Positions 55,601 through 64,000 of a stretch of 64,000 nt of DNA are shown here, piece after piece. The translations under genes and the position numbers were made by a program. The stretch is from Ciona savignyi (Eukaryota; Chordata; Ascidiacea; Phlebobranchia; Cionidae): the NCBI GenBank assembly GCA_000149265.1, contig CH002809.1:989856-1053855 (forward strand), given 5' to 3'. Every line of letters starts with the position of its first letter. The stretch's first letter is position 1. The notes beneath the pieces are model-generated. The model was not told where the DNA came from. It ran no database searches and saw only the letters and a list, made by a program, of their open reading frames with translations.

Positions 55601-58600
55601 CGGTAAGGAGGGAAACTAAAATGAAGATTAGGGCATTAGAGTTAGTTTTAAACATGGGGTTGTTCGAGTTAGTTCTAGGGTTGAGATTAGTGTTTAGGGA
55701 AGGATTTAAATTAGTTTCCGCTATTTTAATGTACAGTTTCCCACCTTACCTCTTTCCCTTTTTTTAATATTGCCCTAGAACTAGTGTTACTTGTGCTTGT
55801 AGTTAAGTTAGCTAATACAGTGTGTGGATAATCTCACATGACCATTAATTTAAAAGAAATGTTAGACACCAATGGGTTTTAGCAATGTAAAGTGGCTTGC
55901 TTAGATGCACAGTAATACACTTCATGTTCAAAGCCCAGTTGGTAAGTTATGACAGTGTGTGGATAATCAAGCATGACCTATAATTTGAACGATATAGGTA
56001 CCAATGGGTTGGGACCAGGTTGAATGGTTTAGTCAAGTAAAAAGTAATAAACTTGTAATTAAGCTCACCGATACATTCACAAGTCCACAGTCGATCACAG
56101 TAATAAACTTTCATACCCACAGTCAATGACAGTAATACACCTCATGCCCACAGTCAAGCACAGTGATACACCTCATGCCCACAGTAACACACCTCATGCC
56201 CACAGTAAAGCACAGTGATACACCTCATGCCCACAGTCAAGCACAGTAATACACCTCATGCCCACAGTCAAGCACAGTAACACACCTCATGCCCACAGTC
56301 AAGCACAGTAATACACCTCATGCCCACAGTCAAGCACAGTGATACACCCCATGCCCACAGTCAAGCACAGTAATACACCTCATGCCCACAGTCAAGCACA
56401 GTAACACACCTCCTGCCCACAGTCGAGCACAGTAATACACCTCAAGCTCACAGTCGAGCTCAGTAATACACCTCATGCCCACAGTCAATGACAGTAATAC
56501 ACCTCATGCCCACAGTCGAGCACGGTAATACACCTCATGCCCACAGTCAATGACAGTAATACACCTCATGCCCACAGTCGAGCACAGTAATACACCTCAT
56601 GCCCACAGTCGAGCACACGAATACACCTCATGCTCACAGTCGAGCACACGAATACACCTCATGCCCACAGTCGATCACAGTATTAAACACTCACACCCAC
56701 AATGAACCCACCTGCATAACACCAGCATGCAAACCAACAGCTCGATTGAACTCCCCCTTGGTGAAGATATATTCGATCATCGCGCGAGTGTTGCGAGCTC
56801 GAAACCTGTTTATTTATATGATTTTCGTGAATATTTGAAGCAGAGTAAATAATAGTGTTTAGAGAGTCTACCTTTATTTCAATGGACTTACATGACTTAT
56901 ACAATATATATTAACTTAAAAAAATGTTTCTTTGTTTGGACTCTATGATTGTGTGAAGACTTAGAATTTAGTTTACAGACTATCAACTTTCTCAACAGTA
57001 AAAATTATATCCATACCGCCAACAAATAACTTCAATTTTGTTTGGTAGCGTTGGGTCTACATTTTTCTTTAAAACATAAATTATACAAATGAATTTGTTG
57101 GTGTTTTCACAAATTTTAATTATGAAGTTACCACAGAGGTGTAGAGTGACAGTACATTGATACAGGCCGCATTAGTTTAAAATGTCATTGCTTGCGAAGT
57201 AAGTTGGCAGTTTTTTTTATGTGTAAAGTTAATAGACAAAACAATTCAATTAAAGAAGTAATAATTTCCTGAGGTAAGATAGGGTGGGTAAGCCACCCAA
57301 TCTTCCCTTTGAATGCCGCTTATGGCCATGGGTACTAATTAAAGCAACACCTAAATAAAATACATCAAGAGGTAAGCAGTAAAAATAATGGACATGGGTA
57401 CTAATTAAAGCAACACCTAAATAAAATATAGCAAGAGGTAAGCAGTAAAAATAATGGACATGGGCACTAATTAAAGCAACACCTAAGTAAAATATAGCAA
57501 GAGGTAAGCAGTAAAAATAATGGACATGGGTACTAATTCTAAGTAGATATAGCAAGAGGTAAGCAGTAAAAATAATGGACATGGGTACTAATTAAAGCAA
57601 CACCTAAGTAAAATACATCAAGAGGTAAGCAGTAAAAATAATGGACATGGGTACTAATTAAAGCAACACCTTAAGTAAAATATAGCAAGAGGTAAGCAGT
57701 AAAAATAATGGCCATGGGTACTAATTAAAGCAACACCTAAGTAAAATATAGCAAGAGGTAAGCAGTAAAAATTCAGCTAACTGGCAGTCAAACCGGTAAC
57801 CCGACGATGGGCGCGAGGTGATCTGACGATTGCCCGTGTGTTAACCCCCTTGGTTTTCCCATTCACGGGAATAAAGATGAATATCCTATCCTATCCTAAC
57901 CATAACAAAGAAGACCCACTGGTCCAAAACGCTGGTGACATGTGAAACGGAGTTGTCCTTCCCACTCTTCTCATCCTCTTCTCGGAAGATGACGAAGATT
58001 ATACGGACAGGACCAGCGCTTGGGTTGTTGAGAACGTTCCGCTCATATCGCTCCAAGAAGAGGTTGAATCTCTCGGTCACCTTTTATACTGGTGTTTAAT
58101 ATTTGGAGCAAAACACGTGGAGACTTATCGGACTGAATATTTAGACGATTACGTATTATTGGTAGTAGTTTGCTGTTTTACCAACCTAAGAAAAGGAAAT
58201 CCTAGGGTCGACATTGTGCTTTTATTCATTAATCAACGAATAGTTTTCACTTTCCATTGAAAGGTTGCAGGTGCGAAACTGATTTTTAGCTAGTCGTTTG
58301 TGTCTTTGGGCAAGGCACTTAATGGACATTGCGTAGATCCAGCGGATTAATGGGTTCTACCAAATTGAAGGAACGTGTCTATCATACACAACACACTGCA
58401 ATAGCTTCCGGTAACCCGACATTGGGTATGAGGTGATCTGACGATTGCTTGTGTCTTAATTCCCTTGGTTTCGATTATCTGACAATGTTGGCTGAAATCG
58501 TTAATTAAGCAACATATGCAATGTGTTGGCAAGCTTCCATTGCCGTATACATGCTAAATTAATAAACCTTTTTCATTAGAGTGTTGTCTATGCAACCAGA

Positions 58601-61600
58601 ATTTGTTCCGTGGTGCTTTTTGAACAGCTTTCTTGGCAATTATTAAATTTAATTAGCAGTGCATTCTGTTTACTAGCATCGGAATCTACAACTATTACAA
58701 CAAAGCAATGTCACCTTGGATATGGGGGAGATTATGTTGATGATTTGTTGATTGTTTACATGGTTGATTGATAGAAGCTTTGGTTTTCCAACAACGTGGG
58801 GTCTTCTCATTTGCAGCACTCCTTGTTTTTGATCTGTCTGTAACAACATTTGGTTGCTAACTCTGATATTCATGTCTAATCCCTGCGCATGGGAAGACGC
58901 AGACATACAAACTCTATAAATACTACAGGATCGCTTGGATCACTTAGACTGCTGTGGAAAGTAATTCTTACCCTGTCCCAAACACTAATCTCAACCCCAG
59001 AACTAACTTTAACCCCAACCCTAACATTAATATCATGGCTTTTGTAATTACGAAGTATAGTAAGCGATCCAAGCAATCCTGTAGTATTTAGAGGTACCGT
59101 AAAATTGCTTCTATAATAAGTTGTTACCATTCAAACAAAAATGGGTATACAAGTTTAATCAGAACAAAATTATCCCATGACGAAAGTTATAATTTTTAAA
59201 AGTGCAACAAACATGATAGAAGAGTTGATTTTACCTCAAAATGGACAACGTATGTTGTACCATGGAACGGATCAGATCTTTGTAAGATGTCTTTCATTTC
59301 AAACTTTTCATCTGTGAGATGATAATATAAATGAAGTCATTAACCTCAAGATAGTCCACTTCTTAGTATTAATAACCCTTTAACCGCCGCTGTCGACTTA
59401 GACTCAAGTGGACAGCGCCGAAAATTACTGAAGTAGAAAAGTATACAGCCGACTTTGATCAGCAAGATGGCGCTAGGGAGCTAAATAATTTCTGCAATAG
59501 TTTTTTGTCCAGAAGCTTTTAACCTTAAGTGACTTAGCCGAAAAAATAACCCGAAAAACAGCCGGCAGTAATAGTCTGGGGGTTACTGTCATTTGAAAAC
59601 CATCTGGCCAGCTATATCAACACAGTGTAAATTATCTCTGATGATGGGAGTTGTTACTTTCGAACATAATCAGTTAATTTAAACATAAAATACTCAGATT
59701 ATGACATAAACATAACAAACCAGATACGAGTTGTTTCGCTCGCTGTTCCACTTGACCGACTTCGACCCTTCGAGCCCCATTCAACCCGACCCGAGGTTCC
59801 TGGTTGATGAGCTCATAATGGTGTTTGTTTGTTAACAAGTGCCACCTATGGGTGAGATCCTCTGTGTGTACGAGTGGTTTGTACGGGTACGTCCTGTGTG
59901 GAAAGGGAAGGGGTTACTGCTATGTGATTCAGTTGCTCATTTTCACCACTAAGGATAGGGAGAAAACTAAAAGGAGGGAAAGCGGGAAGGAGGGAAACCA
60001 TACATTAAAATGAAGATTGTGACATTTGGGTTAGTTTTAAACATGGGGTTGAAGGTTCTGGGGTAGAGATTAGTGTTTAGGGATTGGTTTAAATTAGTTT
60101 GCGTAATTTTAGTCAGCAGTTTCCCTCCTTCCCTCCTTCTAGTGTTGCCCAAGGAGAGTGCATTTCTATCTTTTAAACAACTTGTTTACACTTTTTTATC
60201 AACAAGAGCAAGTGGGGTTATCATATGGACAGTCGTTGGATAACCAAGTGTTCACAATAAGGTTAACAGAACAAAGAGTGTTTATTACTACTACGGTGTC
60301 TTTAATAACAGGGGCTTTGATTTAGTAATCTTTGAGCGAAATTGTAACTAAAATTTCTTAAAAAAATTGTAACTAATAAATATCTAAGGTATTTACCTGT
60401 AATGNNNNNNNNNNNNNNNNNNNNNNNNNNNNNNNNNNNNNNNNNNNNNNNNNNNNNNNNNNNNNNNNNNNNNNNNNNNNNNNNNNNNNNNNNNNNNNNN
60501 NNNNAATCGTGTGAAATATAAAGGTTGAATCCTCCGTAATATAAGAAAACGAAACAATAATATTGACAGTTTAACAATACAAAAATGGATGGTAATGTGT
60601 GTTGCAGATAGCAGCCTAAGTAGATTTAAGACAATTTCAAAACAGCTTTGTTTATAAACAAAACAAGGTAAAAGTTTTAACCTCTAAAAAAACTCGCCAA
60701 TCGCATAAAAAGTATAAAAAACTTACCGATCGCATGAACAATGCTTGCTATTTGATTTTTCATTAGATTCTGTAATTAAAGAATTTGTTCAAAGTTATGA
60801 AAGTTTTGGTAGGGAATATAAAAAATGATTTCTGACCAATTCAATTATTAAAACCTTCTTTTATTTAATTAAAATAACTTAAATATTCATTTATTCATTA
60901 TGACATATTTAATTAGCCAGTTCAATTAAGCCAGCTTAACAAGAGTAATAACAAAACTCTCAATACAATTAACTATATACAATGGTTTCATTTCAACAAA
61001 CGTTCAACTGCCTACAAATGTTCATCTTAAATGTGCTATCCAGCAGCATTATTGCTACAGTTTTTTTAACTCGTTAAAACATTGGGTTGCAGCAATACTG
61101 TGTCTAAGGTCACAACCAAACACCTGTTTTAATCCCATCTCTTTAGACTTAATGAAGGTCCATCTGGCCGGTTAGTCTGGTGGTTTAATAACACGCCTTT
61201 TAACTGCAAGGTTGCAGATTAGAAACTGGTCGCTAGCTAGTCGGTTGTGTCCTTGGTCAAAGCACCTAACAGATATTGCCTGAACCCAGCGGATTAATGG
61301 GTTCTACCAAATTGCAGAAACGTGTGAATCATACATAACACACTGCAATAGCTCCGGTAACCCGACGTTGGGCGCGAGGTGATCTGACGATTGCCTGTGT
61401 ATTAACCCCCTTGGTTTTCCTATTCAAGGGGATAAACATGAATATCCTATCCTATCGTATCCTATAATTCCCAAAGCACAGAAAATTACCTTCCCGTTGG
61501 AACGCTTTGTTAATTTCTGTGTCCCAGAAGTGTCCTACGATAAACCAACCGATGCAGAACGACAATGCAAATTGCAGATTATTATAAGATTTCCATGAAA

Positions 61601-61607
61601 ACTTCAT
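52687..61607 (-). CDS. CHSY1: Chondroitin sulfate synthase, CHSY1/CHSY3-like (N-terminal domain missing at a gap)
   Basis: CHSY enzymes polymerise chondroitin (GlcA-GalNAc repeats) in the Golgi. Minus-strand exons with matching phase: 59845-59721, 59311-59235, 58837-58715, 58080-57920, 56805-56712, 55459-55334, 54347-54184 and 52927-52687. They encode the C-terminal CHGN/GT7-type domain: IINIISPISKVTERFNLFLE, IFTKGEFNRAVGLHAGVMQ, the metal-binding DxD in EIVLFLDVDLKIGPEFL, IFPIMFSQYDP, NGFWIYYAFG, GWGGEDVDLLKK and HIYHKRGCDVTLAADQYAMC. The end (LGSQLEVGTLYLNSHNEL) resembles CHSY1 more than CSGALNACT. A likely first exon, 61607-61490, encodes a type II anchor (LQFALSFCIGWFIVGHFW) and ends in phase 1; assigning it to this gene is inference. 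The beta-3-type N-terminal half is not visible. The 100-N gap lies between, and CATTACAG|GTAAAT at its left edge looks like a donor of the right phase. Which CHSY paralogue it is remains open. Confidence 0.88.
52988..53604 (+). repeat. SINE-A split by element H
   Basis: Plus-oriented copy: body 52988-53167 (GTCCTTGGGAAAGGCACTTA; CGACGGTGGGCGCGAGGTGA) and tail 53529-53604 (ACCCGTGTGTTAACCCCCTT; CATGAATATCCTATCC). The break falls within TGACGATT, which is duplicated. Confidence 0.93.
53168..53528. mobile_element. Element H, foldback hAT-like, copy 2
   Basis: It is inserted in a SINE-A copy with an 8-bp duplication, TGACGATT (53160-53167 and 53529-53536). The left arm (53178-53340) is an array of CCCCTTACAACTGAA units; the right arm (53341-53515) is an array of the inverse TTCAGTTGTAAGGGG. 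The whole could fold into one large hairpin. Ends are GGTTCCATGAC and GACTGGTCACCC. It has no coding capacity. Confidence 0.85.
53605..54183. other. CHSY-like last intron remainder, with an unexplained GC-richer block
   Basis: Degenerate C-rich repeats (around AACTTAACAAACCCCA) flank a block at about 53870-54090 of more balanced composition with no frame and no match to the repeat families here. Confidence 0.45.
54381..55075. repeat. About 141-bp tandem repeat, five copies, in a CHSY-like intron
   Basis: TCCACGCGTTATAAGAGGGG recurs at 54381, 54521, 54662 and 54804, and in altered form near 54945. Other unit parts are CAATTATTCTACTGTATCTT and AGATGTCATTACTAAAATGA. The first four copies are nearly identical. 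Confidence 0.95.
55464..55566. repeat. 38-bp tandem repeat touching a CHSY-like exon
   Basis: The unit combines CATGGTTGATGGTGTTAAAA with CATGGTTGACCATG, repeated about three times, starting within the acceptor region of the exon ending at 55459. Confidence 0.85.
55566..55768. repeat. MITE family E copy
   Basis: GGAAAACTAAAATAAGGG to TACAGTTTCCCACCTTACC, with GTTAGTTTTAAACATGGGG and GATTAGTGTTTAGGGAAGG inside. Confidence 0.85.
56083..56700. repeat. 31-bp minisatellite, about 20 copies, in a CHSY-like intron
   Basis: CACAGTCAAGCACAGTAATA plus CACCTCATGCC repeats across 600 bases with single-base variants (CAAG/CGAG/CAATG). It stops 12 bases before the exon that starts at 56712. Confidence 0.97.
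57295..57772. repeat. 66-bp tandem repeat, seven copies, in a CHSY-like intron
   Basis: GAGGTAAGCAGTAAAAATAA recurs at about 57369, 57434, 57500, 57554, 57620, 57688 and 57754. One unit is shortened. Because 66 is a multiple of 3 it makes a misleading open frame on the minus strand. Confidence 0.96.
57788..57899 (+). repeat. SINE-A 3' half beside a CHSY-like donor
   Basis: AAACCGGTAACCCGACGATG to GATGAATATCCTATCCTATC. It ends about 20 bases from the donor at 57920. Confidence 0.88.
58247..58470 (+). repeat. SINE-A copy, both ends truncated
   Basis: Begins inside the head (TTTCCATTGAAAGGTTGCAG) and ends TCTTAATTCCCTTGGTTTCG, in a CHSY-like intron. Confidence 0.88.
58912..59094. repeat. MITE family F copy
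   Basis: AAATACTACAGGATCGCTTG at the left is inverted at the right (AAGCAATCCTGTAGTATTTA). The interior ACCCTGTCCCAAACACTAAT matches 22357-22611. The ends are better preserved here than in the other copy. Confidence 0.9.
59950..60150. repeat. MITE family E copy
   Basis: GAAAACTAAAAGGAGGGAAA at the left mirrors CCTCCTTCTAGTGTTGCCC at the right. The interior has GTTTTAAACATGGGGTTGA. Confidence 0.85.
60405..60504. other. Assembly gap (100 N) inside the CHSY-like gene
   Basis: A run of exactly 100 N, so the true length is unknown. On the minus strand the last bases before known sequence read CATTACAG|GTAAAT, a good donor. Confidence 0.99.
60505..61163. other. CHSY-like intron, AT-rich
   Basis: AT-rich sequence between the gap and the next SINE-A. 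No exon or repeat is recognised. Confidence 0.5.
61164..61466 (+). repeat. SINE-A, full length
   Basis: CTGGCCGGTTAGTCTGGTGG to GAATATCCTATCCTATCG, plus orientation. It ends about 25 bases from the donor of the putative CHSY-like anchor exon. Confidence 0.93.
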
Positions 61608-62122
61608 CTAAATATTGAAGGGTTTTAAAGACATAAAACAATAAATTGACCAAATTTAAAATTAGCATTTTAAAGCCATAAACGATATATATATCGACAA
61701 AAATTTAACATGTTTTTAAAGATTATAATTTTTAACAGTGTTGCAACAAGAGTACTGATATGATGGACATGGTTAAGAATACGGTAACAGCGGTAAGGAA
61801 CATAAAGAACAATCATGACTAATTAACTTTATATGCAAATCAAATTAATGAAACCAATTAGGCCTATGCCATCTACATAACACTACTTAGGATTAGCTTT
61901 ATCTTAAAATTATTTGAATGTGATTAGGGGCACAAACAATGAAAAAATTTGTCAGCTGCATGCCTATTCAATGTTTTGGATGTAAGTTACACCAATTACT
62001 TTTAAACTAGGCAAATTTAAGTATGTAAGTGTAAAAATGGAATTCAGAATCAATGGTTGTGTTGAGGTACTTCTAGGTATTGTTCTGTTGAGGTGTTTAT
62101 GGGTATTAACCACTGATTCTGA
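61608..62122. other. Spacer between CHSY-like and rhodanese genes
   Basis: AT-rich sequence that would hold the rhodanese 3' UTR and CHSY-like promoter. No distinct element is seen. Confidence 0.5.
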
Positions 62123-62665
62123 TTACTTCTTCTCTTCTTTATATTTCGTCCAGTTTGCCATACCTCCTGGGTAGTGCTTTGCGTTCGAATATCCAAGCCA
62201 CAATGCTGCATTCAACGCAACTGTGCTACGAAGGCCTGCAATGCAATAAAACACAACTTTGTCGTCTTTACCAGGTTTGTCCAATCCGAACTCTTCTTTA
62301 AACTCGTTATTTCTCAGGCTAAATGCATCGGTAACTTCGTTGAATGGAATATTAATCCACTGCTTTGCTTCTATTCGACCGGTTTCGGTCTCACGCGGCG
62401 TACGGACGTCTATAACAAATATATCTTCATTGTTAACAGCGTTTATGAATGCATCATCGTCCAACATATACTCAGGTCGCGTATCGGCCTCATCCGGTAT
62501 CTGCACGGAAAAAACGCGACGGTTTTCGATAAATCCTGTCGGCACACGTTTCGATTTATACCCAAATACATGCTGAAACCGATAAGAGTGCGTGGAAACT
62601 ACACTGTTTCGGTAAAAAACGCGACTTGGGATTCTAAAACGTAACCGAGCTGCAAGTACAGACAT
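62123..62665 (-). CDS. Single-domain rhodanese (thiosulfate sulfurtransferase family), probably mitochondrial
   Basis: Rhodaneses transfer sulfane sulfur through a cysteine persulfide. One uninterrupted exon encodes 180 aa from the ATG at 62665. The N terminus is basic and lacks acids (MSVLAARLRFRIPSRVFYRN), as in a mitochondrial targeting peptide. The rhodanese fold follows: VIDVRTPRETETGRIEAKQW (CH2A-like), then the active-site loop FYCIAGLRS with the catalytic Cys, then ALNAALWLGYSNAKHYPGGM and WTKY. An in-frame ATG at 62725 would add 20 residues (MATVTTLCIEQ); I prefer the second because it gives a better presequence. Its length and single domain resemble the TSTD1/Hsp67B2 group, but I cannot say which. 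There is no intron, unlike most genes here. Confidence 0.88.
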   Translation of the reverse strand: MSVLAARLRFRIPSRVFYRNSVVSTHSYRFQHVFGYKSKRVPTGFIENRRVFSVQIPDEADTRPEYMLDDDAFINAVNNEDIFVIDVRTPRETETGRIEAKQWINIPFNEVTDAFSLRNNEFKEEFGLDKPGKDDKVVFYCIAGLRSTVALNAALWLGYSNAKHYPGGMANWTKYKEEKK

Positions 62666-62819
62666 TGTTATTGTTATGTCACCAATCAAAAGCTGTTCGA
62701 TGCATAGTGTAGTAACAGTCGCCATTGTTGAGATCGATTTAAAGTCGTCAATGTCCCAATACCAGTACAAGTAAATCCCCGTCTATTCGAATTCGTAGTT
62801 TATTTAATCCTAAAAAAGC

Positions 62820-63020
62820 CACTGCGTAAGGGTGTGTTTTGTTACCCGAGGAATCGTCAGATTACTCGCGCCATTGCAGGCGTTCCTTTAAAGGTAGAAC
62901 CAATTAATTCACTAGGTTTAGGCAATGTCCGCTAAATACCTTGCCCAAGGATACAACCAACAAAACAGCAACTAGTTTGTAATCTGCAACCCTGCAGACA
63001 AAAGACTACGCAATGATCCA
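62820..63020 (-). repeat. Diverged SINE-A copy
   Basis: AGAACCAATTAATTCACTAG, AGGCAATGTCCGCTAAATAC and TTGCCCAAGGATACAACC keep the family order, with decay in the head. Confidence 0.75.
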
Positions 63021-63893
63021 AGCTATTCGGGCAGATCAGCATTAGTCCAAGATTATGAGTCATGCAAACGAACCCCAGCGATTTTAACAAGGCTGGTTTT
63101 AATGCACAATGGCTTTTACATGTCTGGCATGTTCGCTGTTTCGGTGTCAGCGTACACCACAGGTTGTAAAATCGAGAAAATCCGTGGCTTATCGGGTGTT
63201 TCCTTAGGTAAGAAACTTTGCCGCGTGAAGATAGTGCGCATTTTGGTTAAACAGTAACTTGTAGGCCTGCAATAGTAACGCTAATCTGACTGTAACACGA
63301 GGTAATCGATTGATTGTCCGTGTTATAACACTCCTGCGATTTCCCCTCAACGTGAATTAACGTGAATATTCCATCCAATAACTTCTAGCTCACATACGGG
63401 GCGACAAACTCTGAACGCATAAATTTTAGGATATTTGTTACGTCAGTGCTTTTTAACGACATCGTGTCATAAGCCAAGTTAAAGAAATACAGCGGTTGTT
63501 AAATGTAAATCCATCGTGCCGCAACAAAGGTACACTTTTTCCGCGTAAGATCAGTCGTTTTACCGGAGATATATAAACAAGAGACTCTTCTCTTGTTTAT
63601 ATATTTCCGGTTTTACAGCGGGTGTTGATGTATGTACTATATCCGATCATCTAATATTGCCAACATGCGTGCTGCAATGTAATTACTACATGGTTCAGTT
63701 GATAATTATTTCTTAACTTCCCGTGTTCAATTATTTCGTAATTTTCCGTTCTAGAATTTTCCGCCCGTTATTGCAAAGCAGCGTACTGTACATAGTGATT
63801 AATGTTTACCCGCATTTTTTCCTTGTCTCGCCGGTTTAGCGCTTTCTTTAATCATTCCAGTTAGCAACGTGCGGTGTTAGTACGATTTAAATA
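63021..63893. other. Upstream region of the final CDS
   Basis: Holds a decayed SINE-A tail (63285-63378, plus) and a hairpin at 63562-63611. No exon is recognised. It would contain the promoter of the gene starting at 63894. Confidence 0.5.
63562..63611. repeat. Long inverted repeat (hairpin)
   Basis: Arms of 22 bases (ACCGGAGATATATAAACAAG plus AG, and its inverse ending TATATATTTCCGGT) pair with one mismatch around a 6-base loop. Confidence 0.93.
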
Positions 63894-64000
63894 ATGGCGA
63901 ATATCCCGGGGATAATGCGCGTCCTATCGGCGCCGGAGCGAATTGCAGATAAATCCGCACTGCTTGTTCGGGAGATAATGTCATCACGAGATCTTGGAAT
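63894..64000 (+). CDS. Unidentified protein, N terminus only
   Basis: An ATG at 63894 opens 35 codons to the window edge, beginning MANIPGIMRVLSAPERIADK and continuing SALLVREIMSSRDLG. The stretch is more GC-rich than its surroundings and has coding-like codon use. I do not recognise the protein. It could be the first exon of a gene continuing to the right. Confidence 0.5.
   Translation, partial: MANIPGIMRVLSAPERIADKSALLVREIMSSRDLG

Noticed and set aside
56083-56700. Regular 31-bp repeats resembling a CRISPR array
   Set aside because: Units are directly adjacent without unique spacers, in a eukaryotic intron: a minisatellite.
57250-57582. 110-codon open frame on the minus strand with repeated HVHYFYCLPLAIFYLG
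   Set aside because: It is a translation of the 66-bp tandem array (66 = 22 codons), inside a CHSY-like intron.
52687-58080. First reading as a CSGALNACT-type GalNAc transferase
   Set aside because: The catalytic motifs fit both families, but the HIYHKRGCD, QYAMC and LGSQ end and the SQYDP segment resemble CHSY1/3 more closely.

Overview
This is a 64 kb piece of a compact, AT-rich animal genome. The proteins are metazoan, introns are mostly short, and several families of short tRNA-derived SINEs and MITE-like elements crowd the introns and spacers. The protein set and repeat density suggest an ascidian tunicate, most likely Ciona; that identification is inference. There is no prokaryotic, CRISPR or viral content. 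Two runs of exactly 100 N (25495-25594, 60405-60504) are assembly gaps.

Layout, left to right. 489-1527 (+): last two exons of an RNA polymerase III subunit RPC7 (POLR3G/POLR3GL) gene. 3553-13268 (-): six phase-compatible exons of a very large, disordered, basic/serine-rich protein (about 1,970 aa) that I cannot assign to a family. 13269-19488: gene-poor spacer. 19489-25079 (-): a complete 10-exon gene for a secreted or GPI-anchored protein of about 506 aa with four 10-cysteine Ly6/uPAR domains and one EGF domain; every intron is phase 1. 25080-27852: spacer with the first gap. 27853-30845 (-): MNAT1 (CAK assembly factor MAT1, TFIIH). 31086-32270 (-): TTC4, intronless. 33445-33813 (-): TMEM254-like membrane protein. 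35928-42415 (+): FUT8, alpha-1,6-fucosyltransferase. 44785-51255 (-): DNAJC1, a membrane J-protein with two SANT domains, in 12 exons. 52687-61607 (-): chondroitin sulfate synthase (CHSY1/3-like), whose N-terminal glycosyltransferase exons appear to lie in the second gap. 62123-62665 (-): intronless rhodanese, probably mitochondrial. 63894-64000 (+): start of an unidentified CDS cut by the window edge.

The genes do not form one pathway. They include transcription and cell-cycle machinery (RPC7, MAT1), chaperone functions (TTC4, DNAJC1), Golgi glycosylation (FUT8, CHSY) and one cell-surface protein. I rebuilt exons by hand from splice sites, reading-phase agreement and remembered family sequence; no alignment was run. 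Most remaining DNA is repeats: a dominant tRNA-like SINE (here SINE-A, 20 or more copies), a second tRNA-like SINE (SINE-B), a recurrent element (element C), two inverted-end MITE families (E, F), a foldback hAT-like element (H), and minisatellites concentrated in the introns of FUT8 and CHSY.
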